Positions 43,978-51,778 of a stretch of DNA of 64,000 nucleotides are shown here, one piece after another (position 1 is the stretch's first letter; the number at the start of each line of letters is the position of its first letter). This DNA comes from Streptomyces griseorubiginosus (GTDB taxonomy: Bacteria; Actinomycetota; Actinomycetes; Streptomycetales; Streptomycetaceae), in contig NZ_KQ948734.1 of assembly GCF_001514195.1 (NCBI RefSeq), positions 278,462 through 342,461 of the forward strand, read 5' to 3'. The notes under the pieces were generated by a model. The model ran no database searches, was not told where the DNA came from, and was given only the letters and a program-made list of their open reading frames with translations. A program made the position numbers and the translations under genes.

Positions 43978-45231
43978 GTGAGCGAGAGCAGTGCGGAGGC
44001 CGTCGTGGACGCCGCCGCCACGGTGGCCCTCGCCTCCGCGGCGGGGGCGGGCGCCGGCTGGCGCCGGGCGACCGGGATCGCCGGCGCCGCGATAGGCGTG
44101 ATCGCCGCGGGCGCCGCGGCGGGCGTCGCCGTCGAACGGCTCACCGTCGGACGCGGCATGCGGCAGAAGGCACGCCTCGCCCTCGACTCGACCGGGCCGT
44201 ACGGCGCGCTGCGCGGCACCCCCGGCAAGGCGTACGCCGACGACGGCACCGAGCTGTACCACGAGGTCGACGACGTGGACCCGGAGGCCGTGCCCGCGCT
44301 GTCGCCGCGCCGGCGCCGGCTGTTCGGGCGCAAGGCACCCGCCCCGGTCACCGTCGTCTTCAGCCACGGCTACTGCCTCAGCCAGGACTCCTGGCACTTC
44401 CAGCGGGCCGCCCTCAGGGGTGTCGTGCGGACCGTGCACTGGGACCAGCGCAGTCACGGCCGGTCCGGGCGGGGCGTACGGCAGGTGCAGGACGGGGTGC
44501 CGGTCGACATCGAGCAGCTCGGACGCGACCTGAAGGCCGTCATCGACGCCACCGTCCCCGAGGGGCCCATCGTGCTCGTCGGACACTCCATGGGCGGCAT
44601 GACCGTGATGGCGCTGGCCGATCAGTTCCCCGAGCTGATCCGCGACCGGGTGGTCGCGGTGGCCCTGGTCGGCACCTCGTCCGGCAAGCTCGGCGAGGTC
44701 AACTTCGGGCTGCCGGTCGCCGGGGTGAACGCCGTACGGCGGGTGCTGCCGGGCGTCCTCAAGGCGCTGGGGCAGCGGGCCGACCTGGTGGAGAAGGGGC
44801 GCCGGGCCACCGCCGACCTGTTCGCCGGGATCATCAAGCGGTACTCCTTCGCCTCCCGGGACGTCGACCCGGCCATCGTGCGGTTCGCGGAGCGGATGAT
44901 CGAGGGCACCCCGATCGACGTGGTCGCCGAGTACTACCCGGCGTTCGACAACCACGACAAGACCGCCGCCCTCGCCCACTTCGCCGACAAGCCGGTCCTG
45001 GTGCTCGCCGGAGTGGGGGACATGGTCACCCCCAGCGAGCACAGCGAGGCGATCGCCTCCCTGCTCCCCGAGGCGGAACTCGTCCTGGTCCCGGACGCCG
45101 GGCACCTGGTCATGCTGGAACACCCGGAAGTGGTCACCGACCGCCTCGCCGACCTCCTCACCCGCGCGGGGGCGGTGCCCGCAGGGGCTACCGTTGGCGG
45201 TTATGGAAGCAGTACCGCGCAACCCGGTTGA
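43978..45231 (+). CDS. alpha/beta hydrolase with N-terminal hydrophobic segment
   Basis: 417 residues. The N-terminal 60 residues contain an Ala/Gly-rich hydrophobic stretch that could be a membrane anchor. The catalytic serine is in GHSMGG at about 200; SHGYCLSQDSWHF is the oxyanion region. A His in DAGHLVMLEHP completes the triad. GTG start. It overlaps tsaE by 29 bases and is always found before it in Streptomyces (from memory). The substrate is unknown. Confidence 0.88.
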   Translation: MSESSAEAVVDAAATVALASAAGAGAGWRRATGIAGAAIGVIAAGAAAGVAVERLTVGRGMRQKARLALDSTGPYGALRGTPGKAYADDGTELYHEVDDVDPEAVPALSPRRRRLFGRKAPAPVTVVFSHGYCLSQDSWHFQRAALRGVVRTVHWDQRSHGRSGRGVRQVQDGVPVDIEQLGRDLKAVIDATVPEGPIVLVGHSMGGMTVMALADQFPELIRDRVVAVALVGTSSGKLGEVNFGLPVAGVNAVRRVLPGVLKALGQRADLVEKGRRATADLFAGIIKRYSFASRDVDPAIVRFAERMIEGTPIDVVAEYYPAFDNHDKTAALAHFADKPVLVLAGVGDMVTPSEHSEAIASLLPEAELVLVPDAGHLVMLEHPEVVTDRLADLLTRAGAVPAGATVGGYGSSTAQPG

Positions 45232-45709
45232 GACCGAGCTGACCGTCACCTCCCCCGAGCAGATGCGCGAGCTGGGCCTGAAGCTCGCCAAGCTGCTGCG
45301 CGCGGGGGACCTGGTGATGCTCAGCGGGGAGCTCGGCGCGGGCAAGACGACCCTGACCCGCGGACTCGGTGAGGGACTCGGGGTGCGGGGGGCCGTGACC
45401 TCGCCGACCTTCGTGATCGCCCGGGTGCATCCCCCGCTCGGGGACGGGCCGCCGCTCGTGCACGTCGACGCGTACCGCCTGGGCGGCGGGCTCGACGAGA
45501 TGGAGGACCTCGACCTCGACGTGTCGCTGCCGGAGTCGGTGATCGTCGTGGAGTGGGGCGAGGGCAAGGTCGAGGAGCTGACCGACGACCGGCTGCACGT
45601 GCAGATCCACCGGGCTGTCGGCGACACCACCGACGAGGTGCGGCACGTGACGCTGACGCCGGTCGGTGAGCGCTGGACCGCGGCCGACCTGAGCGTGCTC
45701 ACGGCCTGA
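45203..45709 (+). CDS. tsaE: tRNA t6A biosynthesis ATPase TsaE
   Basis: Part of the TsaB-TsaD-TsaE complex for N6-threonylcarbamoyladenosine at tRNA position 37. The product is 168 residues, with P-loop GELGAGKTTLTRGL (about 43-56), SPTFVIARVH and VEWGEGK. I chose ATG 45203; a TTG at 45194 is possible. tsaB and tsaD lie 1-3 kb further on. Confidence 0.95.
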   Translation: MEAVPRNPVETELTVTSPEQMRELGLKLAKLLRAGDLVMLSGELGAGKTTLTRGLGEGLGVRGAVTSPTFVIARVHPPLGDGPPLVHVDAYRLGGGLDEMEDLDLDVSLPESVIVVEWGEGKVEELTDDRLHVQIHRAVGDTTDEVRHVTLTPVGERWTAADLSVLTA

Positions 45710-45811
45710 GCGCGGGGTTCGTCGTCGCGGGCGGTTTCCGTGAACGTTCCGACAACGCGTCGGCAAGATATTGCGTTCGGCGTCCCGTGCGTGGTCACAT
45801 GGTACCCAGCC

Positions 45812-45835
45812 CGTAGTTAGGTGTGCCTAACTACG
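45812..45835. promoter_or_regulatory. perfect 24-base palindrome upstream of a small gene
   Basis: CGTAGTTAGG-TGTG-CCTAACTACG: two 10-base arms around 4 bases. It lies 28 bases before the small gene at 45863 and about 100 bases after tsaE. It resembles an operator of the TTAGG...CCTAA type but not the 19-base iron box. It could also be a weak terminator for tsaE. Confidence 0.6.
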
Positions 45836-45862
45836 CCCGCCCCCGAACCTCAGGAGGCGTCC

Positions 45863-46039
45863 ATGTCGGCCACCGAGAACCGGCCCCGGCAGCAGCCGTA
45901 CGCGATCGTCGCGGGGGTGTCCATGCACGATCTGCTGGCGTCCTGCGCGGCGGCGGAAGCCGTCTCCACCCCGCCGCGGCTGCCCGACCCGGGGACCGGC
46001 GGCGAAGCCGTGGAGCGGGACCGGCCCAGGGCCGCCTGA
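45863..46039 (+). CDS. small conserved-looking protein, function unknown
   Basis: 58 residues from ATG 45863, 6 bases after AGGAGG. The sequence PYAIVAGVSMHDLLASCAAAE is the only structured-looking part, and the end is Pro/Asp/Arg-rich. No family is recognised. It lies alone after a perfect palindrome. The stop codon is part of a hairpin shared with the convergent gene. Confidence 0.7.
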   Translation: MSATENRPRQQPYAIVAGVSMHDLLASCAAAEAVSTPPRLPDPGTGGEAVERDRPRAA

Positions 46040-46066
46040 GCCCTCAGGGCCGCCTCACGGGCTCAG
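46036..46066. terminator. bidirectional hairpin holding both convergent stop codons
   Basis: CTGAGCCC (46036-46043) pairs with GGGCTCAG (46059-46066). The stop of the small gene (46037-46039) and of the L,D-transpeptidase-like gene (46063-46065) fall in opposite arms. The 8-bp stem has a 15-base loop. Confidence 0.65.
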
Positions 46067-46638
46067 TGGACCACGACGACCTGCGCGCCGATCATCGCGA
46101 AGGTCCACATCGCGTCGCCGTCCGCACGGGACTCCCGGATACCGCCCGTCCGCACGGTGCCGGTGCCTGTGTCGGCGAGGGGTGTGGCGTCCGGGCCCGG
46201 CGCCGCGTCCCGCACGGCCGCGCTGAAGCCGATCGCCACGCCGTCGACGTCGGAGGCGAAGCGCACCACGTGCTCGACGGGGATGCCGTCCGTGCCGGTG
46301 ATCAGGTTGGACCGGGAGCTGACCGCGTAGACGCCGGGAGCGGGGTCGACATTGCCCGGGGTCACCTTGAAGGTGCGGGTGACCGCGTCGCCGGGGCCCA
46401 CCAACCAGACCCGGTCGCTGTCCAGGGAGTACACGACGCGTGCGCCGGTGCCGGAGGCGGCGGGCAGGGCGGCGGGGTCCTTCCGGTGCTGGGGGACCTT
46501 CGAGGTGACCGCCGCGGGGGCGCTGTCCGTGCGGTTCTTGACGGGGGCGGTGGTGGAGGCCTGGTAGCCGAGGAGGCCGACCGTCGCGAGGGCCGCTGTG
46601 GTGAGGGCGGTTACGAAGCCTGCGCTGCTGGGTGCCAC
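46063..46638 (-). CDS. secreted YkuD-like protein lacking the catalytic cysteine
   Basis: 191 residues. An N-terminal hydrophobic span (VTALTTAALATVGLLGY) acts as signal or anchor. The C-terminal 130 residues follow the L,D-transpeptidase order: RVVYSLDSDRVWLV, then VKVTPGN-like strand FKVTPGNVDPAPGVYAV, then TGGIRESRADGDAMW in place of the catalytic HGC-x-R motif. The Cys is Gly and the upstream His-Ser pair is replaced by AIGFS. I therefore predict a non-enzymatic binding role. The match is by eye. Confidence 0.6.
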   Translation of the reverse strand: MAPSSAGFVTALTTAALATVGLLGYQASTTAPVKNRTDSAPAAVTSKVPQHRKDPAALPAASGTGARVVYSLDSDRVWLVGPGDAVTRTFKVTPGNVDPAPGVYAVSSRSNLITGTDGIPVEHVVRFASDVDGVAIGFSAAVRDAAPGPDATPLADTGTGTVRTGGIRESRADGDAMWTFAMIGAQVVVVH

Positions 46639-46756
46639 CGGTGACCTCTTGAGTATTTAGTCCTGATTTGTGGCGACGGTAGCAGCTTGGGGTCGTCCGC
46701 TGCGCCGAAGTCGGCCTGAGGCCGCCCCGCCCGCCCGGGAGCCGTAGGCTGTTCGC

Positions 46757-47413
46757 GTGCTGTTGCTCGCTCTGGATACCGCCACCCCTGCCGTGACCGT
46801 CGCCCTGCACGACGGGCGGGACGTTCTCGCCTCCTTCGCCCAGGTGGACGCCCGCCGGCACGGGGAACTGCTCCTCCCGGCCGTCGACCGTGTGCTCCGT
46901 GCGGCGGGGGTGAAGCTGGACGCCGTCACCGCGGTGGTCGTGGGAACCGGTCCCGGGCCGTACACCGGACTGCGGGTCGGACTCATGACCGCGGACACCT
47001 TCGGGCTCGCCCTCGGGGTGCCCGTGCACGGGGTGTGCACCCTGGACGGGCTCGCGTACGCGGCCGACATCCCCGAGGGGCCCTTCGTCGTGGCCACCGA
47101 CGCGCGCCGCAAGGAGGTCTACTGGGCGCGGTACGAGGACTCCCTTACCCGAACCGGTGAACCCTCGGTCGACCGGCCCGCCGACATCGCCGAGCAGGTC
47201 GCGGGACTGCCCGCCGTCGGAGCCGGGGCGCTGCTCTACCCCGACACCTTCCCCGACGCCCGCGCACCCGAGCACGTCAGCGCCGCCGCGCTCGCCGCCC
47301 TCGCGGCCGAGCGGATCGCGGCCGGGGCGGAACTGCCCGCACCCCGCCCGCTGTACCTGCGGCGGCCCGACGCCCAGGTGCCCAAGAACTACAAGGTGGT
47401 CACCCCCAAGTGA
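46757..47413 (+). CDS. tsaB: tRNA t6A biosynthesis protein TsaB
   Basis: TsaB pairs with TsaD to make t6A in tRNA. The product is 218 residues in an ASKHA fold: LLLALDTATPAVTVALHDG at the N-terminus and VVVGTGPGPYTGLRVGL at about 61-77. GTG start. It overlaps rimI by 4 bases (GTGA). Confidence 0.95.
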   Translation: MLLLALDTATPAVTVALHDGRDVLASFAQVDARRHGELLLPAVDRVLRAAGVKLDAVTAVVVGTGPGPYTGLRVGLMTADTFGLALGVPVHGVCTLDGLAYAADIPEGPFVVATDARRKEVYWARYEDSLTRTGEPSVDRPADIAEQVAGLPAVGAGALLYPDTFPDARAPEHVSAAALAALAAERIAAGAELPAPRPLYLRRPDAQVPKNYKVVTPK

Positions 47414-47940
47414 CCGCCCCCGTGAATCCCGTGCTGCGCGAGATGCGCTGGTGGGACATCGACCCCGTCCTGGAACTGGAGCGGGACCTCTTCCCCGAGG
47501 ACGCCTGGTCGCGGGGCATGTTCTGGTCCGAGCTGGCGCACTCCCGTGGACCCGAGGCGACCCGGCGGTACGTGGTGGCCGAGGAGGGCGAGCGGATCGT
47601 GGGGTACGCGGGGCTCGCCGCCGCCGGCGAGCTGGCCGACGTGCAGACCATCGCCGTCGCCCGCGACCACTGGGGAACCGGACTCGGGGCCACCCTGCTG
47701 ACCGAGCTGCTGCGGGCCGCGACCGCCTTCGAGTGCGCCGAAGTGATGCTGGAGTGCCGGATCGACAACCTCCGCGCCCAGAAGCTCTACGAGCGCTTCG
47801 GCTTCGAGGCCATCGGGTTCCGGCGCGGCTACTACCAGCCGGGCAATGTGGACGCCCTGGTCATGCGACTGACCACAGCACCCGACAGCGACTCCGCCGC
47901 GGGTTCACCTTCCGTACGAGGAACCGAGATCAATGGCTGA
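47410..47940 (+). CDS. rimI: ribosomal-protein S18 alanine N-acetyltransferase
   Basis: GNAT acetyltransferase, 176 residues, with the acetyl-CoA segment [19 protein letters not shown] (about 79-97) and [17 protein letters not shown]. It is fused into the tsaB-rimI-tsaD order, overlapping tsaB by 4 and tsaD by 8 bases, the usual arrangement. GTG start. Confidence 0.95.
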   Translation: MTAPVNPVLREMRWWDIDPVLELERDLFPEDAWSRGMFWSELAHSRGPEATRRYVVAEEGERIVGYAGLAAAGELADVQTIAVARDHWGTGLGATLLTELLRAATAFECAEVMLECRIDNLRAQKLYERFGFEAIGFRRGYYQPGNVDALVMRLTTAPDSDSAAGSPSVRGTEING

Positions 47941-49063
47941 CGAACCCCTTGTCCTGGGCATCGAGACCTCCTGTGACGAGACCGGCGTCGGCATCGTCCG
48001 GGGGACCACCCTGCTGGCCGACGCCATCGCGTCCAGCGTGGACGAGCACGCCCGGTTCGGGGGTGTCGTCCCCGAGGTCGCCTCGCGGGCGCACCTCGAG
48101 GCGATGGTGCCGACCATCGAGCGCGCCCTGAAGGAGGCCGGGGTCTCGGCACGGGACCTCGACGGCATCGCCGTCACCGCCGGCCCCGGACTCGCCGGCG
48201 CGCTCCTCGTCGGGGTCTCCGCGGCGAAGGCGTACGCCTACGCCCTCGGCAAGCCCCTCTACGGCGTCAACCACCTCGCCTCGCACATCTGCGTCGACCA
48301 GCTGGAGCACGGGGCCCTGCCGGAGCCGACGATGGCGCTGCTGGTCTCCGGCGGTCACTCCTCCCTGCTGCTGTCCTCGGACATCACCTCCGACGTACGG
48401 CCCATGGGCGCCACCATCGACGACGCGGCCGGCGAGGCCTTCGACAAGATCGCCCGGGTGCTGAACCTCGGCTTCCCCGGCGGCCCGGTCATCGACCGGT
48501 ACGCGAAGGAGGGCGACCCGAACGCGATCTCCTTCCCGCGCGGGCTGACCGGGCCCCGCGACCCGGCGTACGACTTCTCCTTCTCCGGGCTGAAGACGGC
48601 CGTCGCCCGCTGGATCGAGGCCAAGCGGGCCGCGGGGGAGGAGGTGCCGGTGCGGGACGTGTCGGCCTCCTTCCAGGAGGCGGTCGTGGACGTGCTGACC
48701 CGCAAGGCCGTGCGGGCCTGCAAGGACGAGGGCGTCGACCACCTGATGATCGGCGGCGGTGTCGCCGCCAACTCCCGCCTCCGGTCCCTGGCCCAGGAGC
48801 GCTGCGAGGCCGCCGGCATCCGGCTGCGGGTCCCGCGGCCCAAGCTGTGCACCGACAACGGCGCGATGGTCGCCGCGCTCGGCGCGGAGATGGTGGCCCG
48901 TGGCCGCCCGGCCTCCAGCTGGGACCTCTCCGCCGACTCCTCGCTCCCGGTGACCGACCCGCACGTGCCGGGCCACGACCACGACCATGTGCACGAGGTC
49001 GGCGACCCGGCTCACCACCACGACCATGTGCACGAGGTCGGCGAGGGGAACCTCTACTCGTGA
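47933..49063 (+). CDS. tsaD: tRNA N6-adenosine threonylcarbamoyltransferase with His-rich tail
   Basis: Transfers threonylcarbamoyl to A37 of tRNA. The product is 376 residues. The metal site HLASHI (His pair at about 112-116) is intact, along with [14 protein letters not shown] and SGGHSSLLL. The last 40 residues are unusual: [11 protein letters not shown] and [11 protein letters not shown], coded by two 27-base repeats 39 bases apart. This His-rich tail is beyond the normal family end and could bind metal. Confidence 0.95.
   Translation: MADEPLVLGIETSCDETGVGIVRGTTLLADAIASSVDEHARFGGVVPEVASRAHLEAMVPTIERALKEAGVSARDLDGIAVTAGPGLAGALLVGVSAAKAYAYALGKPLYGVNHLASHICVDQLEHGALPEPTMALLVSGGHSSLLLSSDITSDVRPMGATIDDAAGEAFDKIARVLNLGFPGGPVIDRYAKEGDPNAISFPRGLTGPRDPAYDFSFSGLKTAVARWIEAKRAAGEEVPVRDVSASFQEAVVDVLTRKAVRACKDEGVDHLMIGGGVAANSRLRSLAQERCEAAGIRLRVPRPKLCTDNGAMVAALGAEMVARGRPASSWDLSADSSLPVTDPHVPGHDHDHVHEVGDPAHHHDHVHEVGEGNLYS
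48979..49044 (+). repeat. direct repeat coding the TsaD His-rich tail
   Basis: Two identical 27-base units at 48979-49005 and 49018-49044, 39 bases (13 codons) apart. Each encodes an Asp-His-Val-His-Glu-Val-Gly run. Confidence 0.9.
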
Positions 49064-49311
49064 CGGTCGCACTGATGTGGGAGGCCCGGGCGGCCGACGG
49101 GCGCGGCCACGAACTCCTCGCCTGGGCCCGCCGCCAGGAGCTTCCGGTACGGCCGCTGCGGCGGGAGACCCTCCGGGCCGCGGGGGACCGCGTCCTGGTC
49201 ATCACGTGGTGGAACGCGGCCTACGACGCCGAGCTGCCCGAACTCCCCGATCCGGACGGCGAGTTGGTGGCGCGAGCAGTGCACCGCTGGCGGTTCGAGT
49301 CGGTGGAGTGA
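49060..49311 (+). CDS. small protein, possibly ABM-like, function unknown
   Basis: 83 residues from a GTG that overlaps the tsaD stop (GTGA). It starts [26 protein letters not shown] and ends with a Trp/Arg-rich part. The ferredoxin-like spacing faintly recalls antibiotic-biosynthesis monooxygenase proteins, but this is weak. Its stop codon lies in a 14-bp tandem triplication. Confidence 0.65.
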   Translation: MTVALMWEARAADGRGHELLAWARRQELPVRPLRRETLRAAGDRVLVITWWNAAYDAELPELPDPDGELVARAVHRWRFESVE

Positions 49312-49347
49312 CGGCCGGCGAGTGACGGCCGCGGAGTGACGGCCGCT
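49306..49347 (+). repeat. 14-bp tandem triplication over a stop codon
   Basis: Three units at 49306-49319, 49320-49333 and 49334-49347 of the form GAGTGACGGCCGxx. TGA occurs at 49309, 49323 and 49337. The 14-base step puts them in all three frames. The first is the real stop codon. Confidence 0.88.
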
Positions 49348-49348
49348 C

Positions 49349-51646
49349 CTACGACACCTCCGTCTCGCAGCGCAGCCTGCGGTCCGGGCCCAACTTCCGT
49401 ACCGGTCCCGTCAGATGCAGCCGTGTCGTGTGGCGGGTCTCGGCGCTGGACGCGGCGAGCCGCAGTTCCAGGTCGCCCGGCTCCACGATCCTCCTGCCCC
49501 TGCGGTCGGTGAAGGCGGACAGGTCCGTGTGGAAGCGGAAGGTGACCCGGCGGGACTCGCCCGGGGCCAACTCCACTCGCCGGTAGCCGATCAGGCGGAC
49601 GTCCGGGCGGGTCACCGAGGCGACCGGGTCGTGCAGATACAGCTGGACCACCTCGGCGCCCGCGCGGTCCCCGGTGTTGCGGACGGTGACGGCGAGGTCG
49701 TAGGAGCCGTCGGTGGAGATGTCCGGGGCCGAGCCCTCGACGTCCTCCCACGCGAACTCCGTGTAGGAGCGGCCGTGTCCGAAGGCGTACAGCGGGGTCG
49801 GGTCCAGGTTGCTGACCTCGCCCGCGAGGCCGAGCGGCGGCTGGAGGTAGGTCCAGGGCTGGCCGCCGGGCACCTGCGGGACGCTCACCGGGAGGCGGCC
49901 CGAGGGGTTCACCCGGCCCGAGAGGACCCCGGCGAGCGCCGGGCCGCCCTCCTCGCCAGGGAAGAACGCCTGGACGACCGCGCCGAGCCGGCCCTGCCAG
50001 CGGCCGAGCGCGTAGGGGCGGCCGGTGAGCAGGACGAGGACGACCGGGACGCCGGTCGCCACCAGGGCGTCCAGCAACTCGCCCTGGACGCCCGGGAGTC
50101 GCAGGTCCGTCACATCGCAGCCCTCGCCCGAGGTGCCCCGGCCGAACAGGCCCGCCCGGTCGCCGAGCACCGCCACGCAGACGTCCGCCTCGGCCGTGCG
50201 GGCCACCGCCTCCTCGAAGCCTCCGGTGTCCGGGGCGTCGACCCCGCAGCCCTCGGTGAACGTCACCTTGGCGTCCGGGAGTTCGGCGCGCAGGGCGTCC
50301 AGGACCGTCGGGATCTCGATGCCCGTCGGGACGTCCGGGTGGTGGGTGAGCACATGGGACGGGAACGAGTAGCAGCCGAGCATCGCCAGCGCGTCGGCGG
50401 CGCGGGGGCCGACGACCGCGATCCGGGTGTCCGGGGCGAGCGGGAGCAGACCGTCCGGGTTGTCGAGCAGGACCACCGACTCCTCGGCGAGGCGACGGGC
50501 CAGCGCCCGGTTCGCCGTCGAGTCGAGGTCGATCCGGCCGGTGGGCTCCGGGTCCCAGTCCTCGTCCAGCAGGCCCAGCTCGCACTTCTGGAGCAGCACC
50601 CGGCGGGCCGCCCGGTCGATCAGGTCCTCGGGGACCTCCCCGGCCCGGACCGCCTCGACGAGCGGACGGCCGTAGCACTTCACCGTGGGCAGTTCGACGT
50701 CCAGCCCCGCCTCCAGGGCCGCGCGGGCCGCGCCCGCCTCGCTGTCGGCGACCCGGTGCTGGGTCTGGAGGAACCCGACGCCGAAGTAGTCGGCGACGAC
50801 CGTGCCGGTGAACTCCCAGTCCCCGCGCAGGAGTTCGGTCAGCAGTCCGGGATCGGCGGAGGCCGGCACGCCGTCGGTGTCGGTGTACGCGGCCATCACC
50901 GAGCGCGCCCCGCCCTCGCGCAGCGCGAACTCGAAGGGCGGCAGGGTGATGTCGGCGAACTCCCGCACCCCGGCCCGTACCGGCGCGAGGTTGCGGGCGC
51001 CCGCCGAGGAGGCGTACCCGGCGAAGTGCTTGAGCGTGGCGACGATCCCGGCCCGCTCCAGACCCCGCACGTATGCGGCGCCGATCGTGCCCACCAGGTA
51101 CGGGTCCTCGCCGATCGTCTCCTCGACCCGCCCCCAGCGCGGGTCGCGGACGACGTCCAGAACGGGGGCCAGGCCCTGGTGGACGCCGACCGTACGCAGG
51201 TCGCGGCCGATGGCGCCGGCCATCTCCTCGACCAGTTCGGCGTCCCAGCTCGCACCCCAGGCGAGCGGGACCGGATAGGCGGTCGCCCGCCAGGTGGTGA
51301 AGCCGGCCAGACACTCCTCGTGGGCCAGCGCGGGGATGCCGAAACGGCCCGCCTCCGCGATTCGGCGCTGGGCGCGGGCCAGTGCCTGCGCGCCCAGCGC
51401 CGGGTCCACGGGGGCGGTGCCGAAGGGGCGGGTCAGCTGGCCGAGACCCCGGGTGATCAGCTCGTCCCAGTCGTACTCGGCGGTCATCTCGCGTTGCAGG
51501 GGAGCGACGCCGTCCCCGTCCGTGCTGGCGCCCACCCACACGCCGTACAGCTGGGCGGTCTTCTCCTCCAGGGTCATCCGGGAGAGCAGGTCGTCGACGC
51601 GGGCGGCGGCGGTCAGGGCGGGGTCACGCCAGGGCGCGGTGGTCAT
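49349..51646 (-). CDS. GH3-family beta-glycosidase
   Basis: 765 residues, no signal peptide. The GH3 N-domain (about 10-340) has the nucleophile Asp in VVADYFGVG and KHFAGYAS. The C-domain (about 380-590) and a fibronectin-like end domain follow. Specificity (beta-glucosidase or beta-xylosidase) is not decidable by eye. It is probably cytosolic, acting on imported oligosaccharides. It is divergent from a LacI regulator, with operator-like sites between. Confidence 0.9.
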   Translation of the reverse strand: MTTAPWRDPALTAAARVDDLLSRMTLEEKTAQLYGVWVGASTDGDGVAPLQREMTAEYDWDELITRGLGQLTRPFGTAPVDPALGAQALARAQRRIAEAGRFGIPALAHEECLAGFTTWRATAYPVPLAWGASWDAELVEEMAGAIGRDLRTVGVHQGLAPVLDVVRDPRWGRVEETIGEDPYLVGTIGAAYVRGLERAGIVATLKHFAGYASSAGARNLAPVRAGVREFADITLPPFEFALREGGARSVMAAYTDTDGVPASADPGLLTELLRGDWEFTGTVVADYFGVGFLQTQHRVADSEAGAARAALEAGLDVELPTVKCYGRPLVEAVRAGEVPEDLIDRAARRVLLQKCELGLLDEDWDPEPTGRIDLDSTANRALARRLAEESVVLLDNPDGLLPLAPDTRIAVVGPRAADALAMLGCYSFPSHVLTHHPDVPTGIEIPTVLDALRAELPDAKVTFTEGCGVDAPDTGGFEEAVARTAEADVCVAVLGDRAGLFGRGTSGEGCDVTDLRLPGVQGELLDALVATGVPVVLVLLTGRPYALGRWQGRLGAVVQAFFPGEEGGPALAGVLSGRVNPSGRLPVSVPQVPGGQPWTYLQPPLGLAGEVSNLDPTPLYAFGHGRSYTEFAWEDVEGSAPDISTDGSYDLAVTVRNTGDRAGAEVVQLYLHDPVASVTRPDVRLIGYRRVELAPGESRRVTFRFHTDLSAFTDRRGRRIVEPGDLELRLAASSAETRHTTRLHLTGPVRKLGPDRRLRCETEVS

Positions 51647-51687
51647 GTAACTCCTGTCGGGCTCGACTGTCGGGTCGACGACCTTCG

Positions 51688-51718
51688 CGAATGTTTCGAT
51701 GTTAAATCCGAATGTTTT
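51688..51718. promoter_or_regulatory. two operator-like sites between GH3 and lacI-type genes
   Basis: CGAATGTTTCG (51688-51698) is a perfect palindrome around TGT. A second, imperfect copy, CGAATGTTTT, begins at 51709, exactly 21 bases later, two helical turns. The pattern CGAA-N3-TTCG is like sites of Streptomyces LacI-type xylan/glucan regulators (BxlR type). They are likely targets of the divergent regulator. Confidence 0.65.
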
Positions 51719-51778
51719 GGGAACCTAGGGCCGTCAGGAGGGTTCGTCAAGAGGTCTCGCAGGGATACGATCGCCGCC

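Noticed and set aside
42457..45798. A 1113-codon minus-strand frame opposite alr, hydrolase and tsaE
   Set aside because: The three plus-strand genes are well supported; the antisense frame shows no family.
45812..45835. Iron box (IdeR/DmdR)
   Set aside because: The half-sites match but the 4-base spacer does not fit the 19-base consensus, so I kept it only as an unknown palindrome.
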